A stretch of DNA of 64,000 nt, taken from assembly GCF_026343185.1 (NCBI RefSeq), contig NZ_JAPEMA010000001.1:5022001-5086000 (forward strand). Reading direction: 5' to 3'. Of the stretch, positions 43,371 to 52,563 are shown one piece after another; the stretch's first letter is position 1, and every line of letters starts with the position of its first letter. Source of the DNA: Streptomyces sp. NBC_00091 (GTDB taxonomy: Bacteria > Actinomycetota > Actinomycetes > Streptomycetales > Streptomycetaceae). Made by a program: the position numbers and the translations under genes. The notes under the pieces are model-generated. The model made no database searches. It was not told the DNA's origin and saw only the letters and a list, made by a program, of their open reading frames with translations.

Positions 43371-43553
43371 CTAAGACTTGATCCGTACTTCCCGAAGGAG
43401 GTACGGACTGCATCCGGGCGGCTGGTCCGGGCGCTCCGGCGTGGTCACCGTACGGTGGCTCATCCGGGGTTGCTCGGGACCGTTCCGGAATTCGGTGAGC
43501 AGAGGCCCGCAAGTCAGCGGGCTGCCGCAGGCCCTGCACTGGCGAACCAGCAC
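43371..43553 (-). CDS. Small zinc-ribbon-like protein, coupled to the caspase gene
   Basis: A 60-codon frame from GTG 43553 with a zinc-knuckle-like start, QCRACGSPLTCG, then a Pro/Arg-rich remainder ending LLREVRIKS. GAGG lies 7 nt before the start. Its TAG (43373-43371) is separated by one base from the caspase ATG, which suggests translational coupling. High third-position GC is mild support. It could be a spurious frame. Confidence 0.45.
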   Translation of the reverse strand: MLVRQCRACGSPLTCGPLLTEFRNGPEQPRMSHRTVTTPERPDQPPGCSPYLLREVRIKS

Positions 43554-43621
43554 TCAGAGCCTCACGCGGTTGACTCACACAGGGTGTCTTCTCACCCGGT
43601 GGTCACCTTGCCGAACTCTGA

Positions 43622-43639
43622 GTCAGCGAATCAGCGAAT
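43622..43639 (+). repeat. Tandem 8-bp repeat, copy 2
   Basis: GTCAGCGAATCAGCGAAT, identical to the minus-strand sequence at 16146-16163. It lies between the zinc-ribbon frame and the GNAT gene. The rest of 43554-43703 shows no gene. Confidence 0.6.
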
Positions 43640-43703
43640 TGCGGAACCCCTCTTGGTCACGTCGGGCCGCCGCTGCCGGTACTTCGCGGCAGCCCGTGGA
43701 GGT

Positions 43704-44207
43704 CTACGGGTGCGGGCTCCCACCCGGGGCCGGAGCGCCTGCCCGGCGGAGGGTGAAGGAGGCCATCCGCAGGCCCGGGACGGGGGAGAAGTCCGCGCCC
43801 CGGGTGAAGCCGTGGCGTTCGTACAGGGTGACCGCCGGGGTGTTGTCCGCGCCGGTGGTCACCCCGACGGGGCGGTCCGGGAACAGCTCCGTCAGCGCGT
43901 GGCGCACCAGCAGCGAGCCGATGCCCCGGCGGAACCGGGCCGGGTCCACGCAGAGCCGGTCGATGGACACCCCGTCCTCGGTCTCCTCCCAGGCCAGGAA
44001 GCCCGCGACCGCGCCCCCCTCCGCGACCGCCCCCAGCCAGCGCAGCCGCCGCGCCCGCATCCGCTCCAGGCTCTCGCCCAGCGCGGGGATGCCGTCGAAG
44101 CCGATCAGCTGCGCCTCCACCGCGTAGGCGGCCCGGCCGACGCGGTGCACGGCGGCCGCGGTCGCGTCGTCGGTCAGGTCCAGCGGGCGGAGGTGCGGTC
44201 CCTGCAT
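43704..44207 (-). CDS. GNAT-family N-acetyltransferase
   Basis: A 167-residue acetyltransferase. Motif A reads DRLCVDPARFRRGIGSLLVRHALTEL, with the R-R-G-I-G acetyl-CoA loop; motif B is VTLYERHGFTRGADFSPVPGLRMASFTL. Upstream helices (AAYAVEAQLIGFDGIPALGESLERMRARR) fit the fold. ATG 44207 begins the domain. The C-terminus is Pro/Gly-rich. The substrate is unknown. Confidence 0.87.
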   Translation of the reverse strand: MQGPHLRPLDLTDDATAAAVHRVGRAAYAVEAQLIGFDGIPALGESLERMRARRLRWLGAVAEGGAVAGFLAWEETEDGVSIDRLCVDPARFRRGIGSLLVRHALTELFPDRPVGVTTGADNTPAVTLYERHGFTRGADFSPVPGLRMASFTLRRAGAPAPGGSPHP

Positions 44208-44414
44208 GGGGGCGGGTCCCTTCGGCGGCTCGGGGCGGAGGGGCCACGCTACCCGCGGGGCGGGGCGGGCCCGGGGGAATTTCCCGCCCCGGTGGCGGCC
44301 CCGCCGGCATCCGGTCCCGCCCCGCGCACAACCGTTTAGCGGCGCGGCCACTCCGCTCGGTACGATTCAGGCGCGCAGCGTTCGCTCGCGCACCCCCTGA
44401 GTCAGGAGAGACCG

Positions 44415-46391
44415 GTGTCAGACGTCCGTGTGATCATCCAACGCGATTCCGAGCGGGACGAGCGCGTGGTGGCCACGGGCGCTACGGCGGCGGAGCTCTT
44501 CGCCGGCGAGCGCACCATCGTCGCCGCTCGCATCGCCGGTGAGCTGAAGGACCTCTCGTACGAGGTGCGGGACGGCGAGACCGTCGAGCCGGTGGAGATC
44601 TCCTCCGAGGACGGCCTGAACATCCTGCGCCACTCGACCGCGCACGTCATGGCGCAGGCCGTGCAGGAGCTCTTCCCCGAGGCCAAGCTGGGCATCGGCC
44701 CGCCGGTCCGGGACGGCTTCTACTACGACTTCGACGTCGCGAAGCCCTTCACCCCCGAGGACCTCAAGGTCATCGAGAAGAAGATGCAGGAGATCCAGAA
44801 GCGCGGGCAGAAGTTCGCCCGCCGCGTGGTCTCCGACGAGGCGGCCCGCGAGGAGCTCGCCGACGAGCCGTACAAGCTGGAGCTCATCGGCATCAAGGGT
44901 TCGGCGTCGACCGACGACGGCGCGAACGTCGAGGTGGGCGGCGGCGAGCTGACCATCTACGACAACCTGGACGCGAAGACCGGCGAGCTGTGCTGGAAGG
45001 ACCTCTGCCGCGGTCCCCACCTGCCCACCACCCGCAACATCCCGGCGTTCAAGCTGATGCGCAACGCGGCCGCCTACTGGCGCGGCAGCGAGAAGAACCC
45101 GATGCTCCAGCGCATCTACGGCACCGCCTGGCCCTCGAAGGAGGAGCTGAAGGCGCACCTCGACTTCCTCGCCGAGGCCGAGAAGCGCGACCACCGCAAG
45201 CTCGGCAACGAGCTGGACCTCTTCTCCATCCCGGACGAGATCGGCTCCGGCCTCGCCGTCTTCCACCCGCGCGGCGGCATCATCCGCCGGACCATGGAGG
45301 ACTACTCGCGCCGCCGGCACGAGGAGGAGGGCTACGAGTTCGTCTACTCCCCGCACGCCACCAAGGGCGCCCTCTTCGAGAAGAGCGGCCACCTGGACTG
45401 GTACGCGGAGGGCATGTACCCCCCCATGCAGCTCGACGGTGGTACCGACTACTACCTCAAGCCCATGAACTGCCCGATGCACAACCTGATCTTCGACGCG
45501 CGCGGCCGCAGCTACCGCGAGCTTCCTTTGAGGTTGTTTGAATTCGGCACCGTGTACCGGTACGAGAAGTCGGGCGTCGTGCACGGCCTGACCCGCGCTC
45601 GGGGCTTCACCCAGGACGACGCGCACATCTACTGCACCCGTGAGCAGATGGCCGAGGAGCTCGACCGCACCCTCACCTTCGTGCTGAACCTGCTGCGCGA
45701 CTACGGTCTGACCGACTTCTACCTGGAGCTGTCCACCAAGGACCCGGTCAAGTACGTCGGCTCGGACGAGGTCTGGGAGGAGGCCACCGCGGTCCTCCAG
45801 CAGGTCGCCGAGAAGCAGGGCCTCCCGCTGACCCCCGACCCGGGCGGCGCGGCCTTCTACGGCCCGAAGATCTCGGTGCAGGCGCGGGACGCCATCGGCC
45901 GTACCTGGCAGATGTCGACCGTCCAGCTGGACTTCAACCTGCCGGAGCGTTTCAACCTCGAGTACACCGCGCCGGACGGCTCGCGCCAGCGGCCCGTCAT
46001 GATCCACCGCGCGCTGTTCGGCTCGATCGAGCGGTTCTTCGCGGTGCTGCTGGAGCACTACGCGGGCGCCATGCCGCCGTGGCTCGCCCCGGTCCAGGCC
46101 GTCGGCATCCCGATCGGCGACGGGCACGTGGAGTACCTCCAGGAGTTCGCCGCCGAGGCGAAGAAGATGGGCCTGCGGGTGGAGGTGGACGCCTCTTCCG
46201 ACCGCATGCAGAAGAAGATCCGCAACCACCAGAAGCTCAAGGTCCCATTCATGATCATCGTCGGTGACGAGGACATGGCCGCGGGCACCGTCTCCTTCCG
46301 CTACCGCGACGGTTCGCAGGAGAACGGCATCGCCAAGGACGAGGCGCTTGCCAAGCTGGCCAAGGTCGTCGCCGACCGCGTCCAGGTCTGA
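44415..46391 (+). CDS. thrS: Threonyl-tRNA synthetase
   Basis: Charges tRNA-Thr. The 658-residue protein has the N-terminal TGS domain, the editing domain with [16 protein letters not shown], the class II core (motif 2 [28 protein letters not shown], zinc Cys in MNCPMHN, motif 3 [21 protein letters not shown]), and the C-terminal anticodon-binding domain. GTG 44415 follows GTCAGGAGAG. A TACGAT -10-like element is at 44361-44366. No T-box leader was seen. A long hairpin follows the gene. Confidence 0.97.
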   Translation: MSDVRVIIQRDSERDERVVATGATAAELFAGERTIVAARIAGELKDLSYEVRDGETVEPVEISSEDGLNILRHSTAHVMAQAVQELFPEAKLGIGPPVRDGFYYDFDVAKPFTPEDLKVIEKKMQEIQKRGQKFARRVVSDEAAREELADEPYKLELIGIKGSASTDDGANVEVGGGELTIYDNLDAKTGELCWKDLCRGPHLPTTRNIPAFKLMRNAAAYWRGSEKNPMLQRIYGTAWPSKEELKAHLDFLAEAEKRDHRKLGNELDLFSIPDEIGSGLAVFHPRGGIIRRTMEDYSRRRHEEEGYEFVYSPHATKGALFEKSGHLDWYAEGMYPPMQLDGGTDYYLKPMNCPMHNLIFDARGRSYRELPLRLFEFGTVYRYEKSGVVHGLTRARGFTQDDAHIYCTREQMAEELDRTLTFVLNLLRDYGLTDFYLELSTKDPVKYVGSDEVWEEATAVLQQVAEKQGLPLTPDPGGAAFYGPKISVQARDAIGRTWQMSTVQLDFNLPERFNLEYTAPDGSRQRPVMIHRALFGSIERFFAVLLEHYAGAMPPWLAPVQAVGIPIGDGHVEYLQEFAAEAKKMGLRVEVDASSDRMQKKIRNHQKLKVPFMIIVGDEDMAAGTVSFRYRDGSQENGIAKDEALAKLAKVVADRVQV

Positions 46392-46423
46392 TCCACGGTC
46401 CGGTCCAGGGACCGGATCCACGA

Positions 46424-46463
46424 GCGGGGCCCCCGGGAAGTGATCACTTTCCGGGGGCCCCAC
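46424..46463 (+). terminator. thrS terminator
   Basis: GGGGCCCCCGG (46426-46436) pairs with CCGGGGGCCCC (46451-46461), and the interior AAGTGATCACTT continues the helix after a mismatch. This is a 40-nt long hairpin, one of the strongest in the window. Confidence 0.85.
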
Positions 46464-46496
46464 TCGTTCGTCCGGACGAGGTCATATGCTGCGGCT

Positions 46497-47045
46497 ATGA
46501 CGATTGAGCCGGAACAGCAGAACGGTGTGGGCACGCATGACGGGTTCCAGCGCCTGTGGACCCCTCATCGGATGGCCTACATCCAGGGCGAGAACAAGCC
46601 GACCGGCCCCGAGGCCGGGGACGGCTGTCCCTTCTGCGGTATTCCGGAGATGTCGGACCACGACGGCCTGGTCGTGGCGCGGGGCAAGCACGTGTACGCC
46701 GTGCTGAATCTGTACCCGTACAACGGCGGCCACCTGATGGTCGTCCCGTACCGGCACGTCGCCGATTACACCGAGCTCGACGGCCTTGAGACGGCCGAGC
46801 TGGCGGACCTCACGAAGCGGGCCATGTTGGCGCTGCGCAAGGCGTCCGGGGCGCACGGGTTCAACATCGGCATGAACCAGGGCACGGCGGCCGGTGCCGG
46901 CATCGCAGCGCACCTGCACCAGCACATCGTGCCCCGCTGGGGCGGGGACACGAACTTCATGCCGATCGTCGGGCACACGCGCGTCCTGCCCCAGCTGCTC
47001 GCGGACACCCGCCAGATGCTCGCCGACGCCTGGCCGAACGACTGA
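46497..47045 (+). CDS. HIT-family hydrolase/AP4A phosphorylase-like protein
   Basis: A 182-residue histidine-triad protein. HLHQHIV near residues 142-148 contains the catalytic triad histidines, and the N-terminal CPFCGIPEMSDHDGLVV knuckle is typical of actinobacterial members that hydrolyse or phosphorolyse dinucleoside polyphosphates. NLYPYNGGHLMVVPYRHVADYTEL is the nucleotide-binding strand region. ATG 46497 lies 6 nt after TATGCT, so it is probably leaderless. The stop TGA abuts the convergent gene stop (TGATCA). Confidence 0.9.
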   Translation: MTIEPEQQNGVGTHDGFQRLWTPHRMAYIQGENKPTGPEAGDGCPFCGIPEMSDHDGLVVARGKHVYAVLNLYPYNGGHLMVVPYRHVADYTELDGLETAELADLTKRAMLALRKASGAHGFNIGMNQGTAAGAGIAAHLHQHIVPRWGGDTNFMPIVGHTRVLPQLLADTRQMLADAWPND

Positions 47046-47447
47046 TCAGGACGTACGGCTCCCGCGCCGCTCCGCCAGGACGGCCTCGACGTCGAACTCG
47101 GTCAGGCCCAGCGGCGGTCCCTGCGGGGGCCGGCGCAGGGCCGCGCCGATCTTCTCGTTGACCACCGCGAGGATCTCCCGGGCCCGGCGCTCGGAGGGGG
47201 CCGCCAGGGCGGCCTCCCGGGCGTCCTCGGCCTCCTTGCGCAGCGCGAGCGACGGGGGCAGGGGGGAGAAGCCCTCGCGGTGCAGCTTCCCCTTGATCCA
47301 CCACAGCTCGTCGTACGGCGCGTCGATCGAGGCCAGGGGCTTGCCGTAGCCCGGCAGCTTCTCGAACTCGCCCCGGTCGGCGGCCTCCCTGATCTGCCGG
47401 TCCACGAAGGACTCGACGCTGACGCCGGGCGGCTTGCGCTCGGTCAT
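47046..47447 (-). CDS. DUF1992 (DnaJ homologue subfamily C member 28-like) protein
   Basis: A 133-residue protein with the DUF1992 signature ESFVDRQIREAADRGEFEKLPGYGKPL and ELWWIKGKLHREGFSPLPPSLALRKE. The domain is widespread and uncharacterised; it lacks a J-domain here. ATG 47447 follows GGGAGGAGC. The C-terminal half is helical with REILAVVNEKIGAALRRPP. Confidence 0.85.
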   Translation of the reverse strand: MTERKPPGVSVESFVDRQIREAADRGEFEKLPGYGKPLASIDAPYDELWWIKGKLHREGFSPLPPSLALRKEAEDAREAALAAPSERRAREILAVVNEKIGAALRRPPQGPPLGLTEFDVEAVLAERRGSRTS

Positions 47448-47488
47448 GGTTGCTCCTCCCCGGGGCGGATGCGACTCCTTCAGCGTAC

Positions 47489-49183
47489 CTACGCGTCGTA
47501 GACGTCCGCCTTGCGCGGGGACGGCTCCTGGATGAGGCCGCTCATGATCGAGGAGCGGTTGGTGAAGCGGTCCGTGTCCACGCCGTACTCCTCCAGCACC
47601 TTGAAGGTCGCCGCGTGCACCGACCGCAGGACCGGGGCCACGGTGCGCAGGGCGTCGTCCGCCATGAAGCGGTGGCGCCACATGGAGCCCGCCCAGACGT
47701 GGCGCAGGCCGAAGGGCTCGGGCAGGACCAGTTTGCCGCCGAAGTACTCCAGGAGCGGCGGGTACCAGGTCAGGGGGGCGCGCGCGGCCAGGCGTACCAC
47801 CTCCATGGTGTCCACCAGCGGCAGCGGGCGCTCCACGGTCTCCCAGAAGCGGATGGACTTGGGGACCTCGACCACCGGGGGCTTGGACTTGGTGGTGAAC
47901 AGGCCGTGCACCGGGCCCAGGGCGTGCGCGGTGACGTCCACGCGCAGGGTCTTGTAGAGCACGGTCACGGTGACCAGCATCGTGATGACGAGCTGGCCGT
48001 CCCAGAGCGGGTACTGGATGCCGAGGTAGTGCCGGTTGCCGGCGCTGAACTGCTGCTCGTTGCAGATCCGGGTGATCTCGTGCGGTTTGACGAGGAAGGT
48101 GTCCACGTTATCGCCGCTCGGCCGGGCCACTTCGGCGGCGCCCTCGCCGACGGGGGTGACGATCCAGTGCTGGATCGAGGCGGGCGGGAAGCCGCCGGTG
48201 TGCAGGGGGCCGCGTTCCAGCTTGCGCAGCTGGGTGTCGATCGCGCGTATGACGTCCCAGCTGCGGAAGGGGTGGATCTCGGCGCCGTCGTTCTTCGGGG
48301 TCAGTTCCTCGGCCATCTGCCAGCTGCCCCAGCGGGTGCCCATGCCGAGGATGCCCTTGGGGCCGGCGTAGAAGACGGAGTTGCTGCGGTCCTCGGCGGT
48401 CAGTTTCGCCAGCTGGTGGCGCAGGTCCTCGCGGGCCTTCTCGTCGGGGTTGCCGGGGACGGCCTCCGGGATCTTGGCGGCGACGGGGGCGCCGCCGCCG
48501 AGCAGGCCATCCCAGCGGGAGCGCAGGTCGGCGGCGGTGTTCTCGCAGATCCGGCGGGCCAGGTACCAGCCCAGGACGGGGGCGACGATCGCGCCGAGCA
48601 GGTAGAGCTCCAGCAGGCCGCTGTCGGGCTGCCGGTACACCACCCGGTAGAGCAGCACCGCGCCCACGAGGACCACGCCGACCAGCAGCGCGGTGCCGAT
48701 CCAGGTGCTCTTCTTGCCCTCGCCCTTGGACAGGGTCTTGCGCAGCTGGAAGAGGCCCAGCCACAGCAGCAGGCCGGGCAGGAACAGCACCCCGCTGACC
48801 AGCATGATCAGGCGCAGCCTGCGGTCGCGTTCCTTGCGGATCCGGGACGCGGCCAGGCAGTGCTCCACGACGGTCTGCGGGTCGGCGCCGAAGGACTGGA
48901 TGAGCGGCTTGCGGCCGCCTCCGAGGGTGCGGGCCTCCACGGCGCGGCAGAAGGCCTCGCCCAGGTTGGGTTCGAGGAGGGAGATCTTGGGGGCCTTGAC
49001 CGAGGCCGGGTGGTTCTCGCTGTTCGCCCCGAGTATGGAGGACAGCTGGGTGTCCTTGCCGCCGTCGCGGTACGCGGCGGAGGCGAGGGCGTTGGTCGCC
49101 GCGGTCTGGCCGCCGCCCCCCTGGAGAGGAATCTGTGCTCCGGGCCTGAAGTCGAAACCGTCGTCCGCCACCGCTGCCCCCAT
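47489..49183 (-). CDS. Large membrane-associated protein, unknown function
   Basis: A 564-residue protein. The first 140 residues are soluble (Gly/Ser-rich start, SILGANSENHPASVKAPKISLLEP), followed by paired hydrophobic hairpins LIMLVSGVLFLPGLLLWLGLF and IGTALLVGVVLVGAVLLYRV, then LELYLLGAIVAPVLGWYLA. The remainder (from about 230) is largely soluble with VSGTEL-like regions and a late hydrophobic stretch, QLVITMLVTVTVLYKTL. No catalytic motif is recognised. ATG 49183 directly follows a 16-bp tandem array in its leader, which could change expression by slippage. It may be a secretion or signalling component. Confidence 0.75.
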   Translation of the reverse strand: MGAAVADDGFDFRPGAQIPLQGGGGQTAATNALASAAYRDGGKDTQLSSILGANSENHPASVKAPKISLLEPNLGEAFCRAVEARTLGGGRKPLIQSFGADPQTVVEHCLAASRIRKERDRRLRLIMLVSGVLFLPGLLLWLGLFQLRKTLSKGEGKKSTWIGTALLVGVVLVGAVLLYRVVYRQPDSGLLELYLLGAIVAPVLGWYLARRICENTAADLRSRWDGLLGGGAPVAAKIPEAVPGNPDEKAREDLRHQLAKLTAEDRSNSVFYAGPKGILGMGTRWGSWQMAEELTPKNDGAEIHPFRSWDVIRAIDTQLRKLERGPLHTGGFPPASIQHWIVTPVGEGAAEVARPSGDNVDTFLVKPHEITRICNEQQFSAGNRHYLGIQYPLWDGQLVITMLVTVTVLYKTLRVDVTAHALGPVHGLFTTKSKPPVVEVPKSIRFWETVERPLPLVDTMEVVRLAARAPLTWYPPLLEYFGGKLVLPEPFGLRHVWAGSMWRHRFMADDALRTVAPVLRSVHAATFKVLEEYGVDTDRFTNRSSIMSGLIQEPSPRKADVYDA

Positions 49184-49194
49184 CGCCGTGTGCT

Positions 49195-49258
49195 GTCGTG
49201 CCGTGTTGCCGTCGTGCTGTGTAGCCGTCGTGCCGTGTTGCGGTCGTGTCGTGCTGCG
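49195..49258. repeat. Four tandem 16-bp units in the leader of the 564-residue membrane protein gene
   Basis: Units 49195-49210, 49211-49226, 49227-49242 and 49243-49258 share the frame GTCGTGCCGTGTTGCC with one to five substitutions. Less regular CGTGT/TGTGC tracts continue to about 49300. The array ends 12 bp upstream of the ATG on the minus strand. Confidence 0.85.
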
Positions 49259-49392
49259 CCGTGTCGCGCTCTGTTGTGGTCCGTTGTGCTCCGCGTCGCG
49301 GCGAAGAGCCTATCGGCGTCCTCGGCCCCTTGGTCATGGGACAGGGAAATACCGCCCACCGCAAGCGGGTTGGATGGGCGGTAGCCGGACCG

Positions 49393-51597
49393 CTATGTCA
49401 ACTGGCTTCCCTTCTCAGCCTGTTCGCGAACCTTGTCCGCGAGATGGGCCGGCATGGGCTCGTGCCGGGCGTAGGCGCGGCTGAACCGGCCCGTGCCGTG
49501 GGACACGGAGCGCAGCTCCACGGCGTAGCGGCCGATCTCGATCTCGGGGATCTCGGCGCGCACCCGGGACCGGCCGGGGCCGGCCTGCTCGGTGCCGACG
49601 ACACGGCCGCGGCGGCCCGCGAGATCGCTCATGACCGGGCCCACGTACTCGTCGGGCACCTCGACGTCGAGTTCGGCGACGGGTTCCAGGAGGTGGATCG
49701 GGGTGTCGGCGGCGGCTTCGCGCAGGGCGAGGGCGCCCGCCGTCTGGAAGGCGGCGTCGGAGGAGTCCACCGAGTGCGCCTTGCCGTCGCGCAGGGTGAT
49801 CCGTACGTCGACCAGCGGATAGCCGGCCGCGATGCCGCGGGCGGCCTGGGCCCGTACGCCCTTCTCCACGGACGGGATGAACTGGCGGGGCACGGCGCCG
49901 CCGACCACCTTGTCGACGAACTCGATGCCGCTGCCGGGCGGGAGCGGTTCGACCTCGATCTCGCAGATGGCGAACTGGCCGTGGCCGCCGGACTGTTTGA
50001 CGTGCCGGCCGCGCCCGGCGGCCTTGGCGCCGAAGGTCTCGCGCAGGCTGACCTTGTGGGGGACGGGGTCGACCTGGACTCCGTAGCGGGTCCGCAGCCG
50101 CTCCAGTGCCACGTCCTGGTGGGCCTCGCCCAGGCACCACAGGACGAGCTGGCGGGTGTGCGGGTTCTGCTCCAGCCGCATCGTGGGGTCCTCGGCGACC
50201 AGCCGGGCCAGGCCCTGGGAGAGCTTGTCCTCGTCGGCCTTGCTGTGGGCCTCGATGGCGAGGGGGAGCAGCGGCTCGGGCATCGGCCAGGGTTCCATCA
50301 GGAGCGGTGCGTCCTTGGCGGAGAGGGTGTCGCCGGTCTCGGCGCGGGTGAGTTTGGCCACGCAGGCGAGGTCGCCCGCGATGCAGGTGCCAAGGGTGCG
50401 CTGCTGTTTGCCGAAGGGGGAGGTGAGGGTGCCGATCCGTTCGTCGAGATCGTGGTCCTCGTGCCCCCGGTCGGCCTGGCCGTGGCCGGAGACGTGGACG
50501 GTCTCCTCGGGGTGGAGGGTGCCGGAGAAGACGCGGACCAGGGAGACGCGTCCGACGTAGGGGTCGGAGGAGGTCTTGACGACCTCGGCGAGGAGCGGTC
50601 CGGCGGGGTCGCAGGTGACGGCGGGGCGGGGGGCTCCGTCGGGGGTGGTGACGGTGAGGGGGGCGCGTTCGGCGGGGGTGGGGAAGCCGCCGGTGACCAG
50701 TTCGAGGAGTTCCACGGTGCCCAGGCCCTGGCGGGCGCCGTCGGCGGCGGGGGCGGCCATCAGGACGGGGTGGAAGGTACCCCGGGCCACGGCCCGCTCG
50801 AGATCGTCGACGAGGGTCTTGATGTCGATGTCCTCGCCGCCGAGGTAGCGGTCCATGAGGCTCTCGTCCTCGCTCTCGGCGATGATCCCCTCGATGAGGC
50901 GGGAGCGGGCGCCGTCGATGAGGGCGAGTTCGGCGGGGTCCGGATCGCGCTCGGTGCGTTCGCCGGAGCCGTAGTCGTAGACGCGCCGGGAGAGCAGGCC
51001 CAGCAGGCCGGTGACGGGGGCGTGGCCGTCGGGTCCGGCCGGTCCGTGCAGCGGCAGGTAGAGCGGGATGACGGCGTCCGGGTCCTCGGCGCCGAAGATC
51101 TCGCCGCAGACCGCGGTCATCTGGGAGTAGTCGGCGCGGGCAGCCTCCAAATGGGTGACGACGATGGCGCGCGGCATGCCGACGGCCTCGCATTCGTCCC
51201 AGACCATCCGGGTGGCTCCGTCGATCCCGTCGGAGGCGGAGACGACGAAGAGGGCCGCGTCCGCGGCGCGCAGACCGGCCCTGAGTTCCCCGACGAAGTC
51301 GGCGTATCCGGGGGTGTCCAGGATGTTGATCTTGATTCCGGCCCATTCGACGGGGACCAGGGAGAGCTGGATGGAGCGCTGGCGGCGGTGCTCGATCTCG
51401 TCGTAGTCCGAGACCGTGCCCCCGTCCTCGACCCGTCCGGCCCGGTTCACGGCCCCCGCTGTCAGGGCCAGGGCTTCGACCAGTGTGGTCTTCCCGGCGC
51501 CGCTGTGGCCGACCAGCACGACGTTCCGTACGGAATCGGGGCGGTCGGCCGTCAGTGCCCTGCCGGCGGCTCCGGCTTGGTGTGATGTGGCTCCCAT
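49393..51597 (-). CDS. Elongation factor G-like GTPase (EF-G2/FusA2-like)
   Basis: A 734-residue protein with the five-domain EF-G layout. The P-loop GHSGAGKTT (about residues 30-38) and DTPGYADF (switch II) are intact. The G4 motif, normally NKxD, reads THLE in IVVTHLEAARADY, so guanine recognition is altered or the GTPase weak. Domain IV-type SVEKGVRAQAARGIAAGYPLVDVRITL and domain V VMSDLAGRRGRVVGTEQ are present. It is a paralogue of the housekeeping EF-G, which would sit in the ribosomal str operon. Roles in ribosome rescue or recycling are plausible but not shown. ATG 51597 begins the conserved N-terminus. Confidence 0.9.
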   Translation of the reverse strand: MGATSHQAGAAGRALTADRPDSVRNVVLVGHSGAGKTTLVEALALTAGAVNRAGRVEDGGTVSDYDEIEHRRQRSIQLSLVPVEWAGIKINILDTPGYADFVGELRAGLRAADAALFVVSASDGIDGATRMVWDECEAVGMPRAIVVTHLEAARADYSQMTAVCGEIFGAEDPDAVIPLYLPLHGPAGPDGHAPVTGLLGLLSRRVYDYGSGERTERDPDPAELALIDGARSRLIEGIIAESEDESLMDRYLGGEDIDIKTLVDDLERAVARGTFHPVLMAAPAADGARQGLGTVELLELVTGGFPTPAERAPLTVTTPDGAPRPAVTCDPAGPLLAEVVKTSSDPYVGRVSLVRVFSGTLHPEETVHVSGHGQADRGHEDHDLDERIGTLTSPFGKQQRTLGTCIAGDLACVAKLTRAETGDTLSAKDAPLLMEPWPMPEPLLPLAIEAHSKADEDKLSQGLARLVAEDPTMRLEQNPHTRQLVLWCLGEAHQDVALERLRTRYGVQVDPVPHKVSLRETFGAKAAGRGRHVKQSGGHGQFAICEIEVEPLPPGSGIEFVDKVVGGAVPRQFIPSVEKGVRAQAARGIAAGYPLVDVRITLRDGKAHSVDSSDAAFQTAGALALREAAADTPIHLLEPVAELDVEVPDEYVGPVMSDLAGRRGRVVGTEQAGPGRSRVRAEIPEIEIGRYAVELRSVSHGTGRFSRAYARHEPMPAHLADKVREQAEKGSQLT

Positions 51598-51897
51598 GGT
51601 GCTCGTGCCTCCTGGTGTCGCGGTGAGGAGGGTGATCGGGGTCCTTCGAGCTTTGCACTGCCGTCACACTGCGTCCATACGTCGTACCGGCCATGGTCAG
51701 CCGGGCCGGCACGGAGGGAGGCGGGAGGGCGGCGGGAGCGGGGCTGGGAGGGCGGCCGGGAGCCGTGGCGGGGGCGGCCCGGCGATTGCCGGGGGCGAAC
51801 CGGTGGGTGCGGGGCATTGCGGGCGCGGGGCGCTGGCTACGATGGGCCAGCCGGTGGCCGTTGTGGTCGCGCGGCCCAGCGACCCTCTGGGAAGGCC
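51598..51897. other. 300-bp divergent promoter region between EF-G-like gene and pgsA
   Basis: G-rich on the plus strand (GGGAGGCGGGAGGGCGG tracts). A -10-like TACGAT lies at 51838-51843, with TTGCGG at 51817-51822, 15 bp apart, giving a weak promoter toward pgsA. No gene is supported here. Confidence 0.45.
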
Positions 51898-52563
51898 ATG
51901 CTGAACAAGTACGCGCGTGCGTTCTTCACGCGTGTTCTCACGCCGTTCGCCGCATTTCTCCTGCGCCGGGGGGTGAGCCCGGATGCCGTCACCCTCATCG
52001 GCACCGCCGGAGTGGTGGCCGGCGCGCTGGTCTTCTTCCCCCGGGGCGAGTTCTTCTGGGGCACGATCACCATCACCCTCTTCGTCTTCTCCGACCTGGT
52101 GGACGGGAACATGGCCCGCCAGGCCGGGGTCTCCAGCCGGTGGGGCGCGTTCCTCGACTCCACGCTCGACCGGGTGGCCGACGCGGCCATCTTCGGCGGC
52201 CTCGCGCTCTGGTACGCGGGCCTGGGCAACGACAACGTGCTGTGCGCGGTGGCGATCTTCTGCCTGGCCAGCGGGCAGGTGGTCTCGTACACCAAGGCCC
52301 GCGGCGAGTCGATCGGGCTGCCGGTCGCCGTCAACGGGCTCATCGAGCGCGCCGAGCGCCTGGTGATCTCGCTGGTCGCGGCCGGTCTCTCCGGGCTGCA
52401 GACCTTCGGGGTCCCGTCGTGGATCGGGGTGCTGCTGCCCGTGGCGCTGTGGATCGTGGCGGTGGGCTCGCTCGTCACGCTGATCCAGCGGGTGGTCACC
52501 GTACGCCGTGAGTCGGCCGAGGCCGACGCGGCGGCCGCCGGCGCCGAGGGCGGTGCCGCCTGA
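51898..52563 (+). CDS. pgsA: Phosphatidylinositol phosphate synthase (CDP-alcohol phosphatidyltransferase)
   Basis: It joins CDP-diacylglycerol and inositol-1-phosphate in the membrane to make phosphatidylinositol phosphate, the base of actinobacterial PIMs. The 221-residue protein has six helices and the full CDP-OH motif, D-L-V-D-G-N-M-A-R...G...D...D, within DLVDGNMARQAGVSSRWGAFLDSTLD (about residues 66-91). ATG 51898 follows GGAAGG. It overlaps patA (TGATG), opening the PIM operon pgsA-patA-pimA. Confidence 0.94.
   Translation: MLNKYARAFFTRVLTPFAAFLLRRGVSPDAVTLIGTAGVVAGALVFFPRGEFFWGTITITLFVFSDLVDGNMARQAGVSSRWGAFLDSTLDRVADAAIFGGLALWYAGLGNDNVLCAVAIFCLASGQVVSYTKARGESIGLPVAVNGLIERAERLVISLVAAGLSGLQTFGVPSWIGVLLPVALWIVAVGSLVTLIQRVVTVRRESAEADAAAAGAEGGAA

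Noticed and set aside
44208..44414. T-box leader upstream of thrS
   Set aside because: No specifier loop or T-box sequence, and actinobacterial T-boxes are mostly confined to ileS.
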